34,275 bases of DNA from an uncultured Collinsella sp. (GCA_902470095.1 CABRFG010000018.1:1-34275); one strand, 5' to 3'. Positions 1 through 8,814 are shown, counted from the stretch's first letter. Translations and numbers: made by a program. Notes: generated by a model from the letters alone, not told the origin.

Positions 1-92
1 CGCCTACGGACCTTAAACCGAACCTCATACGAGTCAAGAAACGCGATGACGAACGCTCGCATCGGACGATGGAGGCTGGCCGCGTTATCCCC

Positions 93-129
93 AAAAAACG
101 GGGCAGGCTCCAGTGCGGAGTCTGCCCCG
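93..129 (-). terminator. Rho-independent terminator of the pilus operon
   Basis: Arms 99-106 and 122-129 pair perfectly (CGGGGCAG/CTGCCCCG), an inner CTCC/GGAG stem continues, and the loop is 112-116. On the minus strand the hairpin is followed by six T (93-98). It lies about 100 nt after the stop of the last pilin gene, so the operon appears to end here. Confidence 0.85.
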
Positions 130-229
130 AAAAGAGAATGGCAAAGCAAGAACGTGGATGGACGAGAAAAGTGTCCGCAAGTCTCATGGCCATCACATCC
201 CACCTGCCAAAGGGATGGGTGAGTGAGCG

Positions 230-2020
230 TTACTCCTGCTCGGACTCCTCAGCCTGCTTACGGCTGCGGATGAGGTGCGCCACGCCGATGCACAGCACCG
301 CGCCACCAGCGATCCAAGTGAAGGTCACACCGTTAAGACCGGTGAGCGGGAGGCCAGAGCCCTTCTGGTCGACAATGGTGAAGCTGAGCTTGCCGACCTC
401 AGCCTTTGCAGAGTCAGCCTGAACAACATCTTGACCTGCCACGATGGCACTCGTAGCATCAGGCGTTACATCCGTACCGGTCTGATTGAGCGTGCGGATG
501 ATAGTGAAGGTAATACCACTTGCTGCGGAATTGTTGTACCCAGGGGCAGGCTTAACCTCCTTGAGGACATAGGTGCCCTCATCGAGACCGACAACATTAA
601 TTTTACCGTTGTTATCCGTGGTAAGCTTTACCACTTCGCCCTCGTTATGTTTTATGCCTTTAGCGTCGATGTACTTGTTTTCGGTACCATTGCCTTTCTT
701 CTCCTGCAGAGTGAATTCAACTCCCGAAAGAGTCGGGTTTTTGCCATCTACAGCGTCACTACCGACCTTGGTGACATTGATGCCGTAGGTGTAGTCATAA
801 GCAAGGTTCTCAACCGTGGTGCCGATGCCATTGCCGTGCGGATTGTTGGAATAAGTCAGCGTAACCTTATTTCCCTGGGCTTTACCAACCAAACCGTAGA
901 ATTCATCTTTGATCTTACCGTCTTGAAAGATCTTGGTAGAGTCGAGCTTTGCCTTGTACTCGACGGTCACCTTAGAGTCAGCGTTGACGGTAATGGGCTT
1001 ATTCTCAACATTAACGCAATCCTTAAGATTTTTGAATTTAACGATAAGCTCGTTGGCATCCGAGAACTCTTTAGTGTAGCCATGCTCGGCATCAGTCTTA
1101 ACGATCTGGTTGTCGATCGTAACCGTGACATCCGGAACATTATTCTCACTGTCATCAACGAACTTGGGCGTCATAGAATCAGGCAGTTTGTCCGTGAAGA
1201 CGTAGTTATAGCCGCTATAGGTGTCGATATTACTCGCAACCGTACCGACGAGTTTATAATCGACCCAATCGTCCATAGCTGAGTCTGCGGCCTTATTGGG
1301 GTCGCCGTTGGTCCCTGTTTCCCAAGATTGATCCTTGTCATCCATGACGGCCTTGCTGACTGTAGGAATACTGGTCTTCTCTGCAACGATAACGGGGTCG
1401 CCACCGACAATAGCGAAAATTGGCGAAGTGCCGGTATTTGCCTTCTTGCTTGCATCAGTTGCTGCGCTAATGCTGTTGCTGTCAGTCATAAAGAGATAGT
1501 AGCCCGATTCACTGAAGGAAACCTGGGTGTTCGCATCGAACGCAGCATTGATAGCGTCCTTTGGATTGACGGGATCGGTAACCTCGACCAAACTGGCAAT
1601 CTTATTGAGCAGGGCATCGTTATCCACAGCCCCCGCGTTCTGGATATTCGCAGCCAGCCAGTCAGCTACGTTCTGTGCAGTCGCTCCCGTTGTGGGAAGT
1701 TGCTTGCTTGTTGCGGCATAGCCATCGCTCTCCTCGATTGCGCTAATTATGTTCGCCTGAACCGCCTCGGGCACGGCCCAGTCAACATTGGAAACAACCT
1801 TTTTGTTGTCCTCGTTTATAACATCCGCCTTGAAAATCTGGTAGGCCTTGTACTTCACATCACCATTTTTTTCGTTCTTATTGATGGTGATGCTATTGGT
1901 CGAAGTAGTCGCACCATCAGCAAACGCCATGGTCACCGGGGCCATCACGCCGCCGAAGCTCAGCGCTGCTGTGAGGCCGGCGGTTACTGCCAGGCGTGCG
2001 ATGTTCTTGCTCATGCTCAT
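230..2020 (-). CDS. Major-type pilin, isopeptide-forming, LPLTG-anchored
   Basis: Secreted Gram-positive fimbrial shaft-type subunit of 596 aa. The ATG at 2020 is chosen because GGA lies 7 nt upstream; the reading frame extends further but without a signal-like start. Signal peptide about 1-34 ends AFA before DGATT. Residues about 58-66 hold the AYQIF motif common to SpaA-like pilins; a middle isopeptide domain starts near Lys223 (SKAVMDD) and ends near YSNNP; a CnaB-like domain carries an E-box at about 486-496 (LKEVKPAPGYN). The C-terminus has LPLTG at about 557-561, a hydrophobic segment and a charged tail. The closing Asn expected in the last CnaB strand appears as Asp (FTIVDQ). It is the last gene of the operon, 108 nt after the minor pilin. 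Fold and sorting are secure; the shaft role is inferred from domain make-up. Confidence 0.9.
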   Translation of the reverse strand: MSMSKNIARLAVTAGLTAALSFGGVMAPVTMAFADGATTSTNSITINKNEKNGDVKYKAYQIFKADVINEDNKKVVSNVDWAVPEAVQANIISAIEESDGYAATSKQLPTTGATAQNVADWLAANIQNAGAVDNDALLNKIASLVEVTDPVNPKDAINAAFDANTQVSFSESGYYLFMTDSNSISAATDASKKANTGTSPIFAIVGGDPVIVAEKTSIPTVSKAVMDDKDQSWETGTNGDPNKAADSAMDDWVDYKLVGTVASNIDTYSGYNYVFTDKLPDSMTPKFVDDSENNVPDVTVTIDNQIVKTDAEHGYTKEFSDANELIVKFKNLKDCVNVENKPITVNADSKVTVEYKAKLDSTKIFQDGKIKDEFYGLVGKAQGNKVTLTYSNNPHGNGIGTTVENLAYDYTYGINVTKVGSDAVDGKNPTLSGVEFTLQEKKGNGTENKYIDAKGIKHNEGEVVKLTTDNNGKINVVGLDEGTYVLKEVKPAPGYNNSAASGITFTIIRTLNQTGTDVTPDATSAIVAGQDVVQADSAKAEVGKLSFTIVDQKGSGLPLTGLNGVTFTWIAGGAVLCIGVAHLIRSRKQAEESEQE

Positions 2021-2103
2021 CTTCTTTTCCTCTGCTTTCTGCTCGAATTCCATTTGATCTAAATCTGTCTGTCTGTGTCTTAGCATCTGCTTCGCTACGT
2101 CTC

Positions 2104-2122
2104 GCCCCGCTCTCTGTGGGGC
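2104..2122 (-). terminator. Intercistronic hairpin, possible attenuator or processing site
   Basis: GCCCCGC (2104-2110) pairs with GTGGGGC (2116-2122) around a 5-nt loop, including one G-U pair. It sits between the minor and major pilin genes. No T-run follows on the minus strand, so it may modulate or process the transcript and not end it. Confidence 0.45.
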
Positions 2123-2128
2123 TGCCAG

Positions 2129-3793
2129 CTACTCTTTATGGCTGCCACCTCCCCGCTTGACCAGGAGCGCGACCACGATGAGCGCGGCTCCGGCGACCGC
2201 TGCGGCGGCCGCGGCGTACATTGCCATATCGCCAGTCGAGGGCATAAAGCCTCCGGTGGTAATGCTAGGGGGTGTGCCGGTGGGTGTGTTGATGAGCGAC
2301 GCCTCCAGGTTGCCCGTCGACCCGTCCGCGCTGTCGGCGCGCAGGGGCGACTCAGCCGTGATGGTGAGCTTGGGCTTGGCGGCGGCCACCTGGTCGACGT
2401 CCAGGCCCTCGGCCTTGACCGTCACGGAGCGCGTGCCCTCAAAGGCGGTGTAGCCCTTGGGCGCCTTGAGCTCGCGGACCTCCAGCTTGCCCGAGTCCAC
2501 GCCCGAGACGGTCACGCGGCCGTCCTCGCCCGTGGTGACGGTGGCCTTGCCCTCCGCATCCCACGTAACGTCGGCCGTCAGCGTGCGACCGCGGTCGTCG
2601 GCGATGCTCAGGACCGCCCCGGCAAGCGGCTTGTCGCCGTCGCTGCCGCGCTTGGTGAGCGCGAGATCCCAGGTGTAGGCGCACGCATCGTCGCTCGGCG
2701 TGCGGGTAAAGCCGGCGTCGCCGGACTGGTCGGCAAAGGGAGAGCGCGGGTAGCGCAGGTAGACCTCGTTGGGGTTGCCCTTCGCGATGCCGTGGTTGCA
2801 TGCGCTGTTGAGCGGCGCATTGTACACGGCGACCACGCGGGCGCCCGCGGTGAAGGCGTCGACCCCGCCGAGCGCGGCGATCAGGTCGCCGGTGCGCGCG
2901 ATGAAGGTCTTATCGTCGACCGAGACCCTGCACTGGGCCGTGATGTCGGTCCAGCCCTTCGCGGGCTCGGTGCCGACGCGCCCGTCCTTGCCGGTCGAGA
3001 CGGCGTCAAAGCCGCCGTCCGCGCCCGCCGCCACGTACACGCGCATGCTCGCGGCCACCTTGGAGGGGTCGAGCCCCGCGCTCATGGTGTCAACGAACCG
3101 CACCGTATAGGCGTCGTAGGCCGTGAGGCCCGCCGGGACCGTGGCAGAGAGGCGCCAGTACAGGTCGTCGGCGACCGTGGCGTCGGCGGCCTTCTGCCAT
3201 GCGGCGGTGCTGTCCTCCAGCACGTGCTTGACGACCTTGGGGTTCGCCGCCTTGGGCTTGACGGTGACGGCGCTGCCGCCGACCAGCGCCATGATCGGCG
3301 CGGTGCCGGCCTCGTCCTGGGAAATGGTGGCGTCGTCCGCGACGATGAGCCAGTAGCCACAGGACAGCTCGGCCGTCGTGCCCGCGTTAAGGGCCACGGA
3401 CTCGGCGTCAGAGCTCTGGAGGGAACGAGCGAGCTGTGCGCTCAGCGCGCTCGTAAGGTGGGAATCGGCGTTGAGCCACTCGGAAGCTTCCTGCGCGGTG
3501 GTCTGGGATTTGGGCATGCCAGCGCTGTGCAGCACGGGCAGCGCGGCGTCGCGCACGGCGTCGCTTGCCCAGGCGAGATCGGTGGCGGTCTTGGCGTCGC
3601 TGTCGCCGTCGACGACGTTGGCGCTAAAGATCTGGTAGGCGTCGTAGCTGCGCGCCACGGTGCCGCTCACCGTGATGGAACCGGTCGAGGTCGGCGCGGC
3701 CTGCGCGGAAGCGGGGAACACAACCGCGCAGGTGCCGATCAGGAGGGTAAGCAGCGCAAACAAGATCGGGAAGGAGCAAACTTTCTTATTCAC
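2129..3793 (-). CDS. Minor/basal-type pilin with MPSTG sorting signal
   Basis: Cell-wall pilin of 554 aa. A GTG start at 3793 is chosen: it has a near-perfect Shine-Dalgarno (GGGAGGT, 7 nt spacing) and begins a clean signal peptide (VNKKVCSFP to AQAA, about 33 residues). It overlaps the stop of the upstream gene by 8 nt, so translation is probably coupled. It shares the AYQIF motif (about 52-56), a middle isopeptide domain (TAYDAYTVRFVD) and a CnaB-like domain with Lys381, an E-box about 437-448 (ELKAPKGY) and Asn502 (LINTP). Sorting motif MPSTG at 517-521, a variant of LPXTG, then an Ala-rich membrane segment and KRGGGSHKE. Its GC content is clearly higher than that of the two flanking pilin genes. 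Minor or basal position in the pilus is inference. Confidence 0.88.
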   Translation of the reverse strand: MNKKVCSFPILFALLTLLIGTCAVVFPASAQAAPTSTGSITVSGTVARSYDAYQIFSANVVDGDSDAKTATDLAWASDAVRDAALPVLHSAGMPKSQTTAQEASEWLNADSHLTSALSAQLARSLQSSDAESVALNAGTTAELSCGYWLIVADDATISQDEAGTAPIMALVGGSAVTVKPKAANPKVVKHVLEDSTAAWQKAADATVADDLYWRLSATVPAGLTAYDAYTVRFVDTMSAGLDPSKVAASMRVYVAAGADGGFDAVSTGKDGRVGTEPAKGWTDITAQCRVSVDDKTFIARTGDLIAALGGVDAFTAGARVVAVYNAPLNSACNHGIAKGNPNEVYLRYPRSPFADQSGDAGFTRTPSDDACAYTWDLALTKRGSDGDKPLAGAVLSIADDRGRTLTADVTWDAEGKATVTTGEDGRVTVSGVDSGKLEVRELKAPKGYTAFEGTRSVTVKAEGLDVDQVAAAKPKLTITAESPLRADSADGSTGNLEASLINTPTGTPPSITTGGFMPSTGDMAMYAAAAAAVAGAALIVVALLVKRGGGSHKE

Positions 3794-6700
3794 GACGCTT
3801 ACCTCCCTTCGCATTCGCCTTGCGACGAATGTGCATCCAGGCCGCAGCAGCGCAAAGCACCGCCGCGCCGGCAAGGTACGTCAGAGTGACGCCCGACATA
3901 CCAGAAAGGGGCAAAGAGGTGGAGTAGGTGTTGGTGAAGGTGGGGATGGAGGTGTCGGTGGAGTTGGGGGTGGAGGTGTCGATGAACGTCCGTTCTTTGG
4001 CATTGGAGTCTGCTGTCCAATCGCCCTTGGAGTCAACGGATCCCTTCATGTAGGTCACCCTACAGTTGATCTCTCCTTTTTCGGTGTCATACGTTGGCAC
4101 AACCGTGAACTTATAGACCGACTGGTCGTACGTGTAGTGCGAGAACTGCGAACCGTCGGTTTTCTCGCGCACATAGTACGTAAAGGTCTTGAAAGAGCCA
4201 CCCGTGGAGCCGCCCGGGTCGTCGGAATTATTCCTGATATCAGAGAGCGAGTACTTGAACTCAATCGTTTTATCTTTATCAGTGGCGTCCTTGAACGAAA
4301 GCGTCTGCTTCGTATCTTTACCAGAGGTGGTCTCGGCAGTACCGATGATGTCTGTGTCTCTAAAGCGGCTGTCTGTCGCGAGCTGAAGTGTAAACTTCTT
4401 CATCTCGCCACCCTCAACGATCTTAGTCGCCATAGGAGTCCAGGAAACACTAGGGGTGTACTTGTTGGTGAAGGTCTTTCCCCCGTCGGGGCCGTCAATC
4501 GAATAATAACCCTCAGTAGCATCTGGTTTCACAGAAACGTTCTGGGAGTCAGTTTCGCCCTTGGGATGCTCGACCGCGCTCACGTCTTTGATCTTGTAGT
4601 TATGGATTTTGAGCTCTATGGTCTTGTTCGGATCGTCCCGAGTCGGAACAGTCATGAGCACAGTCGGGTGGTCTTCGACCGTCACCTTAATCTCGTACAC
4701 GGCGGGGTCGTATGTGATGCCGGAAACCTTTCCGGCATTTTCGACTAGGTAGTATGTAATCGTGCCAGCCGTACCGTTCGCCGCAGACTGCTCACCAAGG
4801 TTAAACGTGATGTTGCCTCCATCAACATTACTTGCAGTTCCAACCGGGGTGCAAACGTCATGATTGAATACCCCGCTAGCGAAAGGATCAACCGAATCCT
4901 TGCGGTAGACCGTAAAGGAGAACTCCCCGTTATTGATCTTGCGGCCGGACAGCGCCTTGGTCGCCTTCAGCTTAAGGCTCGGATAGACATACGTGTCTGC
5001 TGGCTGACCCAAGTACAGGTCACCATTCGACATGATGCCGCCACCATGGTTCCAAGAATAGTTGCCCGTGATGAAGGTTGTCGCATTTTTCTGTACTGCT
5101 TCAGTCGCCGTTTTATCCGTGGCACTAACACCCGAAGTCAGACCGATGCTATTTTTTACCTGAGCAACACCGTTGGCGGGGATGGTGATGCGATCCGTTA
5201 GCTCAATGCTTCCCGAATACTTGGCGTCTATATCGCCAAGCATCTTGCCGGTTACTACTGCGACCGGCGTTATGTGACCTTCCGCTGCGAGGAAGAAATC
5301 GGCATGACCACTGTCACGAAAAACATGTTCGCCGTTTTTATCGACCGAGTTATAGGCGTACTTGTCTTGAGTCTTCTTGTGGCCGCCACCAGAAAGATGA
5401 GGGTTACCATTATTGTCATTGTCATTTTCATCGTAAGAATCAGCGTTTTGAGCGTCAGTGTTGCCAAAGATTGCCGTGCCTTCAGTGTTCGTTACCAACG
5501 TCTTGCCCGTCGGGCAGACTGCAACGCCACCACCATAGCCACCAGCGGTATTGCTGCTTATATACGAGCTGTATACAAAGAGCCTGCCAGCATTAGATGC
5601 GTCGTTATCCGAATCGCCCTGAACGAAGACGCCGCCTCCGCCCCAGTCAAAGCGAGACATGCAGTGGTTATTAGTGATGTAGACTGGGCTATCTTTTGAC
5701 GCTCCACTTATCATCGCGTCAACCTTCTGGCCCACTCGAATGCCAGCACCCTCAGATTTGTAGCTCACGTTAGAGGCAATATTTCCTCCCGTAATGTCGA
5801 GCCATGCCATACCTGAATGAAAAATATTGGTAACGTAAACGCCGCCGCCAGCTTCCTCGGAATAGTTGCCAGTAATCTGGCCACCGGAAATGGCGACATG
5901 GGCGCCGTTATTGGCAGCAAGCCCAGCGCCGCCATGGTCACCCTGGCCATCGTTGCCGCAATACTTGGCGTATTTATTGTTAGTGATGTAGCCACCAGAA
6001 ACGGTCACACTACCGCCCGAAGCCAAGATGCCGCCACCGAGACCATCCGCCTCGCCGTACGTAGCGTTGCCAGAGATGATTCCACCCGTAAGCTTCAAGG
6101 TGGCTCCGTTGTCAGCATAGACGCCGCCGCCAGAAGCTGCCTTGTTTCCCGCGACCACGCCGTCTGTCATTTCGAGGCTGGCATTCGCGCCCGTTATGCA
6201 CAGACCACCGCCCCAGCCACCGCCGTTGCCGTTGGTGACGTAACCGCCAGAAATATTGACAGCGCCCTGAGAGAGAATAACGTGACCGTCGCTGCCCAGG
6301 GTACGAGGCGTTGTGATCATGCCACCCTTAAGGTTGAGCGTGCCCCCTTCCTCAACGGAAATGACTCGATTTACATAGCCTTTTTTGCATGCAACGATAG
6401 CGCCGAAATCGGTAACAGTGTGCAGGTAGGTCTTTTCGCTAGTACCAAGACCGTTAGGCGTGCTTTCAGTTACGTAGTATGTGAGTTGTTGTGGAACACT
6501 TTCATCATCGAACTGCATCGTTGCTAGCCGACCAGGATCACCACTGGCAACTTCAGTCCACGAGTCATTCGCCTTACCTTCGACAGTTAGCGTTTTGCCC
6601 TTTGAAATTGTGATAAATGTACGACCAGCGTCGCCTATGTCATTGTTACCGCTGCTGTAATAAAGCTTGTGATGCGCAAGGTCGATCGTAGTGTCTTTGT

Positions 6701-7253
6701 TGATCGTAGTGTTTTCGTTGATGGGGATCGGCTCGCTCGAACTAATATCAGCAGCCAGACGCAGCTTTGCGGGCTTGTTCGCCGCGGGAAGGGCAAGGTA
6801 CGTAGACAGGTCATTGTCACTCTTCAGCAGCGCGTACCCCTCCGAATCTATTTCAAGTTCCCGAGCCTCACCTTCATTTGCAACAGTAGCGGCCTTATCG
6901 ACAGACTGCCCATCATCCGCGGGCTGCGCAGCGCTCTCGGCTCCCGTGTCATCGGCAGCCGGATCCGCCGCAGCAGTGTCTTCTCCCTCGCCACCCTCAG
7001 CGTCGTCACTAATCCGGTTTTCGGCGTCTTTGCCCGTAGAATTGTCTGCACCGGCCTCCTCGCCCAAAGTGTTCTCGTCTGCAACGGCTTCCTCGGTAAA
7101 AGCTGCCTGGTCATCGTTGGCAATGGCCTGCGAGATCGGAGGCATGACGAGCGACAGTACCAGGCTCAAAACGGAGGCTCCGCACAAAACGCCTGCCAGT
7201 ACATGGCGCGTCGCCTTATTACTCTGCTTAGATTTGTCTGAATTTGCTTTCAT
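3786..7253 (-). CDS. Large beta-helix tip-like adhesin with FctA-type pilin domains, LPLSG-anchored
   Basis: First gene of the pilus operon, 1155 aa; ATG at 7253 with GGAGGAG upstream. Residues 1-45 form a signal peptide (ends SQAIA). Residues 46-125 are an acidic Asp/Glu/Ala linker. About 150-745 is a right-handed beta-helix built from repeated short turns of the type GG-x-I-x-x-N ... GGGVY. About 758-1110 holds two FctA/Spy0128-like pilin domains, each opening with a Lys strand (ATKALSGRK; ATKIVEGG) and containing an E-box-like YYLVEN or YYVREK. LPLSG at 1114-1118, a membrane helix and a basic tail complete the sorting signal. The plan fits an adhesive tip subunit presented on a pilus; the ligand is unknown. 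Its stop overlaps the next start by 8 nt. Confidence 0.88.
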   Translation of the reverse strand: MKANSDKSKQSNKATRHVLAGVLCGASVLSLVLSLVMPPISQAIANDDQAAFTEEAVADENTLGEEAGADNSTGKDAENRISDDAEGGEGEDTAAADPAADDTGAESAAQPADDGQSVDKAATVANEGEARELEIDSEGYALLKSDNDLSTYLALPAANKPAKLRLAADISSSEPIPINENTTINKDTTIDLAHHKLYYSSGNNDIGDAGRTFITISKGKTLTVEGKANDSWTEVASGDPGRLATMQFDDESVPQQLTYYVTESTPNGLGTSEKTYLHTVTDFGAIVACKKGYVNRVISVEEGGTLNLKGGMITTPRTLGSDGHVILSQGAVNISGGYVTNGNGGGWGGGLCITGANASLEMTDGVVAGNKAASGGGVYADNGATLKLTGGIISGNATYGEADGLGGGILASGGSVTVSGGYITNNKYAKYCGNDGQGDHGGAGLAANNGAHVAISGGQITGNYSEEAGGGVYVTNIFHSGMAWLDITGGNIASNVSYKSEGAGIRVGQKVDAMISGASKDSPVYITNNHCMSRFDWGGGGVFVQGDSDNDASNAGRLFVYSSYISSNTAGGYGGGVAVCPTGKTLVTNTEGTAIFGNTDAQNADSYDENDNDNNGNPHLSGGGHKKTQDKYAYNSVDKNGEHVFRDSGHADFFLAAEGHITPVAVVTGKMLGDIDAKYSGSIELTDRITIPANGVAQVKNSIGLTSGVSATDKTATEAVQKNATTFITGNYSWNHGGGIMSNGDLYLGQPADTYVYPSLKLKATKALSGRKINNGEFSFTVYRKDSVDPFASGVFNHDVCTPVGTASNVDGGNITFNLGEQSAANGTAGTITYYLVENAGKVSGITYDPAVYEIKVTVEDHPTVLMTVPTRDDPNKTIELKIHNYKIKDVSAVEHPKGETDSQNVSVKPDATEGYYSIDGPDGGKTFTNKYTPSVSWTPMATKIVEGGEMKKFTLQLATDSRFRDTDIIGTAETTSGKDTKQTLSFKDATDKDKTIEFKYSLSDIRNNSDDPGGSTGGSFKTFTYYVREKTDGSQFSHYTYDQSVYKFTVVPTYDTEKGEINCRVTYMKGSVDSKGDWTADSNAKERTFIDTSTPNSTDTSIPTFTNTYSTSLPLSGMSGVTLTYLAGAAVLCAAAAWMHIRRKANAKGGKRRE

Positions 7254-7343
7254 CGATGTCTCCTCCCCAAGAGACCGCGATCTTGCTCTTTCACTATCAA
7301 ACGTATCTGCGCAACCTGAAATTGCGCACGCTTAGAAATGAAT

Positions 7344-7373
7344 ATTATAACGATTGTTTGAACATCTTGGCAA
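7344..7373 (-). promoter_or_regulatory. Promoter of the pilus operon
   Basis: On the minus strand TTGCCA (7368-7373), an 18-nt spacer and a perfect TATAAT (7344-7349). The predicted start leaves a leader of about 85 nt before the ATG at 7253. Confidence 0.7.
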
Positions 7374-7758
7374 ATAAACCGATAGTTTTGTAGCGAATTG
7401 TCAATTCTCTTGACAATTGCTCAGATTTACCTTCGTTTATTCGCTATCTATTTTTTGTTTCTACTGGTAATTTAGTTGCCCATCATTTTTTAATGGCATT
7501 AGATTTACTTGCACAACATTTTGCTCAAGAGTAAACATCCTGTAAACAGTCGAAAATTGACCATGAGCTGTAGGTCATTTACCGGGAGAAATACCCTACC
7601 AAACTGATGAGAATATCTTTAACTCATCGGTGGTTAGAAGCGTAATGTTCAGACAACGTTATTTTGATTCTCGCGCAGATTTTAGGCATCAACTCGCCCA
7701 AATCGCCTGAGGCCACCGCAAAGGCGCCTATCCCCATTGCGGCGGTTCTCCCCCGGCG
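7374..7758. other. AT-rich non-coding region upstream of the pilus operon
   Basis: No convincing reading frame on either strand. The part nearest the pilus promoter is markedly richer in A+T than the rest of the window. It holds the palindrome at 7396-7418 and weaker inverted repeats (TGACC/GGTCA near 7558-7577, GATGAG/CTCATC near 7605-7630). No clear terminator for the phosphatase gene was found. Confidence 0.6.
7396..7418. promoter_or_regulatory. Palindrome upstream of the pilus promoter, possible operator
   Basis: AATTGTCAA (7396-7404) and TTGACAATT (7410-7418) are perfect 9-bp arms around TTCTC. The centre is roughly 70 nt upstream of the predicted transcription start, a usual place for an activator or a looping repressor. 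No T-run, so it is not a terminator. Confidence 0.45.
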
Positions 7759-8580
7759 CTACAGCAGATGTTCCTCGATAAAGATCGCGATGCCGTCTTT
7801 GTCGTTGCTCTCGGTTACAAAGTCGGCGGCGGCACGGGTGGCGTCGCTACCGTTTGCCATGGCCACACCCACGCCGGCGTCGGTCACCATGCAGGTGTCG
7901 TTATCGGCATCGCCAAACACGCAGATGTTCTGGAGCTCCATGCCGTTGAGCTCCGCCACGCGCACAAGGCCGCGCGTCTTGGACACGCGCGGATCCATGA
8001 ATTCGTAGAGTCGCTGCGTGGTCTGAAGAGCCGCCGCCTTAACGGTGTCGTCGGCGAGCGACGACGCCCGCTCGATGACCTGCGGCATCGCCTCGGGCGC
8101 CATGGTAAACATCACCTTGGTCTGCGGCTCGCGCAAAAACTCGGCAAAGTCGACCACCTTGTAGGGCACGCCGTCGACACGCGACAGGTGCTCGACGCAT
8201 GCATTGCTCTCGGGCACATAGAGCACGCCGTCCCGAGGGCAAACGGGCGTTGCCGGCAGGTCTGCCATGTGCTCGCAGATGCGCGCGATGGTCTTGCCCG
8301 GCAGCGGATAGCTCAGCTCGTTGATGTCGTGCGCGCGGTCGATGACCTCGGCGCCACCGCAGCCAACCAGCACGTCCACCAGGCCTTCGATGCCCCAGAG
8401 CTCGTACATGGCCTCGGTCGCGTGGGCGTCGCGCCCGGTGCATAGGCCAAAGAGCACGCCGCGCTCGCGCAGGGCGCGGATCGCCGCCACGGTGCGCGGG
8501 GACACCGTGTGCTGGCTCGTGAGCAGCGTGCCGTCGATATCGCAGAACACGGCTTTGATGTGGCTGAAGGTGATGTCCAT
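7759..8580 (-). CDS. Cof-type HAD-superfamily phosphatase
   Basis: Cytoplasmic Mg-dependent phosphatase of 273 aa in the Cof/YidA group, which usually dephosphorylates sugar phosphates or cofactors. Motif I is DIDGTLL near the N-terminus, motif II is the Thr of CTGRD, and motif IV is GDADND. A C2-type cap lies between them. The start at 8580 (AAAGG upstream) is chosen over a longer frame because the extra 67 residues run through non-coding repeats at 8671-8814 and look like translated repeat DNA. Substrate cannot be told from the sequence. It follows the MFS gene on the same strand, 233 nt away. Confidence 0.85.
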   Translation of the reverse strand: MDITFSHIKAVFCDIDGTLLTSQHTVSPRTVAAIRALRERGVLFGLCTGRDAHATEAMYELWGIEGLVDVLVGCGGAEVIDRAHDINELSYPLPGKTIARICEHMADLPATPVCPRDGVLYVPESNACVEHLSRVDGVPYKVVDFAEFLREPQTKVMFTMAPEAMPQVIERASSLADDTVKAAALQTTQRLYEFMDPRVSKTRGLVRVAELNGMELQNICVFGDADNDTCMVTDAGVGVAMANGSDATRAAADFVTESNDKDGIAIFIEEHLL

Positions 8581-8670
8581 GGGGGCCTTTCTGGGTTGTG
8601 CGGCGGTGTGGGGTGTATTCGTGAACGGCGTACATGGTATACCAAGGCGCAGGCCGTTGGGACCCGATCG

Positions 8671-8700
8671 CCACAAAGGCGTCTGGCCCCTTTGTGGTGG
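8671..8700. repeat. Palindromic repeat family 2, copy 1
   Basis: CCACAAAGG (8671-8679) and CCTTTGTGG (8689-8697) pair around a short loop. The same core occurs at 10275-10307 and 23918-23950, always between genes. Confidence 0.65.
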
Positions 8701-8710
8701 CCGGACCCGA

Positions 8711-8744
8711 AGGATGGCCTGACCCGCAGGATGGCCTGACCCGC
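8711..8744. repeat. Two tandem 17-bp units
   Basis: The unit AGGATGGCCTGACCCGC is present twice in perfect head-to-tail order (8711-8727, 8728-8744), between repeat families 1 and 2. Confidence 0.8.
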
Positions 8745-8749
8745 AGCGC

Positions 8750-8814
8750 AAACCATCACAACATTCGACGTTTTTCGGCAAAATCGCGATTTTCGCTGAA
8801 TGTTGTGATGGTTT
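8750..8814 (+). repeat. Palindromic repeat family 1, copy A
   Basis: Perfect 17-bp arms 8750-8766 and 8798-8814 (core CCATCACAACATTC / GAATGTTGTGATGG) around a 31-nt loop. The last base overlaps the stop codon of the MFS gene. Orientation judged by the loop is opposite to copies B and C. Confidence 0.8.

Noticed and set aside
1..62. Minus-strand frame starting at ATG 62 (MRAFVIAFLDSYEVRF...) running off the left edge
   Set aside because: Only 20 codons are visible and there is no ribosome binding site; it could be the start of the next gene, but this cannot be supported.
2138..3889. Long plus-strand open frame opposite the minor pilin gene (583 codons)
   Set aside because: Arg/Gly/Val-rich shadow of a high-GC gene; the opposite strand encodes a clear pilin.
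5270..5467. Possible tandem-repeat or CRISPR-like pattern in the beta-helix gene
   Set aside because: The periodicity is at protein level (GG-x-I-x-x-N turns) with diverged codons, not conserved DNA repeats.
7374..7758. Invertible (phase-variable) promoter for the pilus operon
   Set aside because: No pair of separated inverted repeats flanks the promoter and no recombinase gene is nearby.
7759..8781. Longer reading frame for the HAD phosphatase with 67 extra N-terminal residues
   Set aside because: The extra part is translated repeat DNA (families 1 and 2 and the tandem units); the start at 8580 has a ribosome site and begins at the HAD motif.
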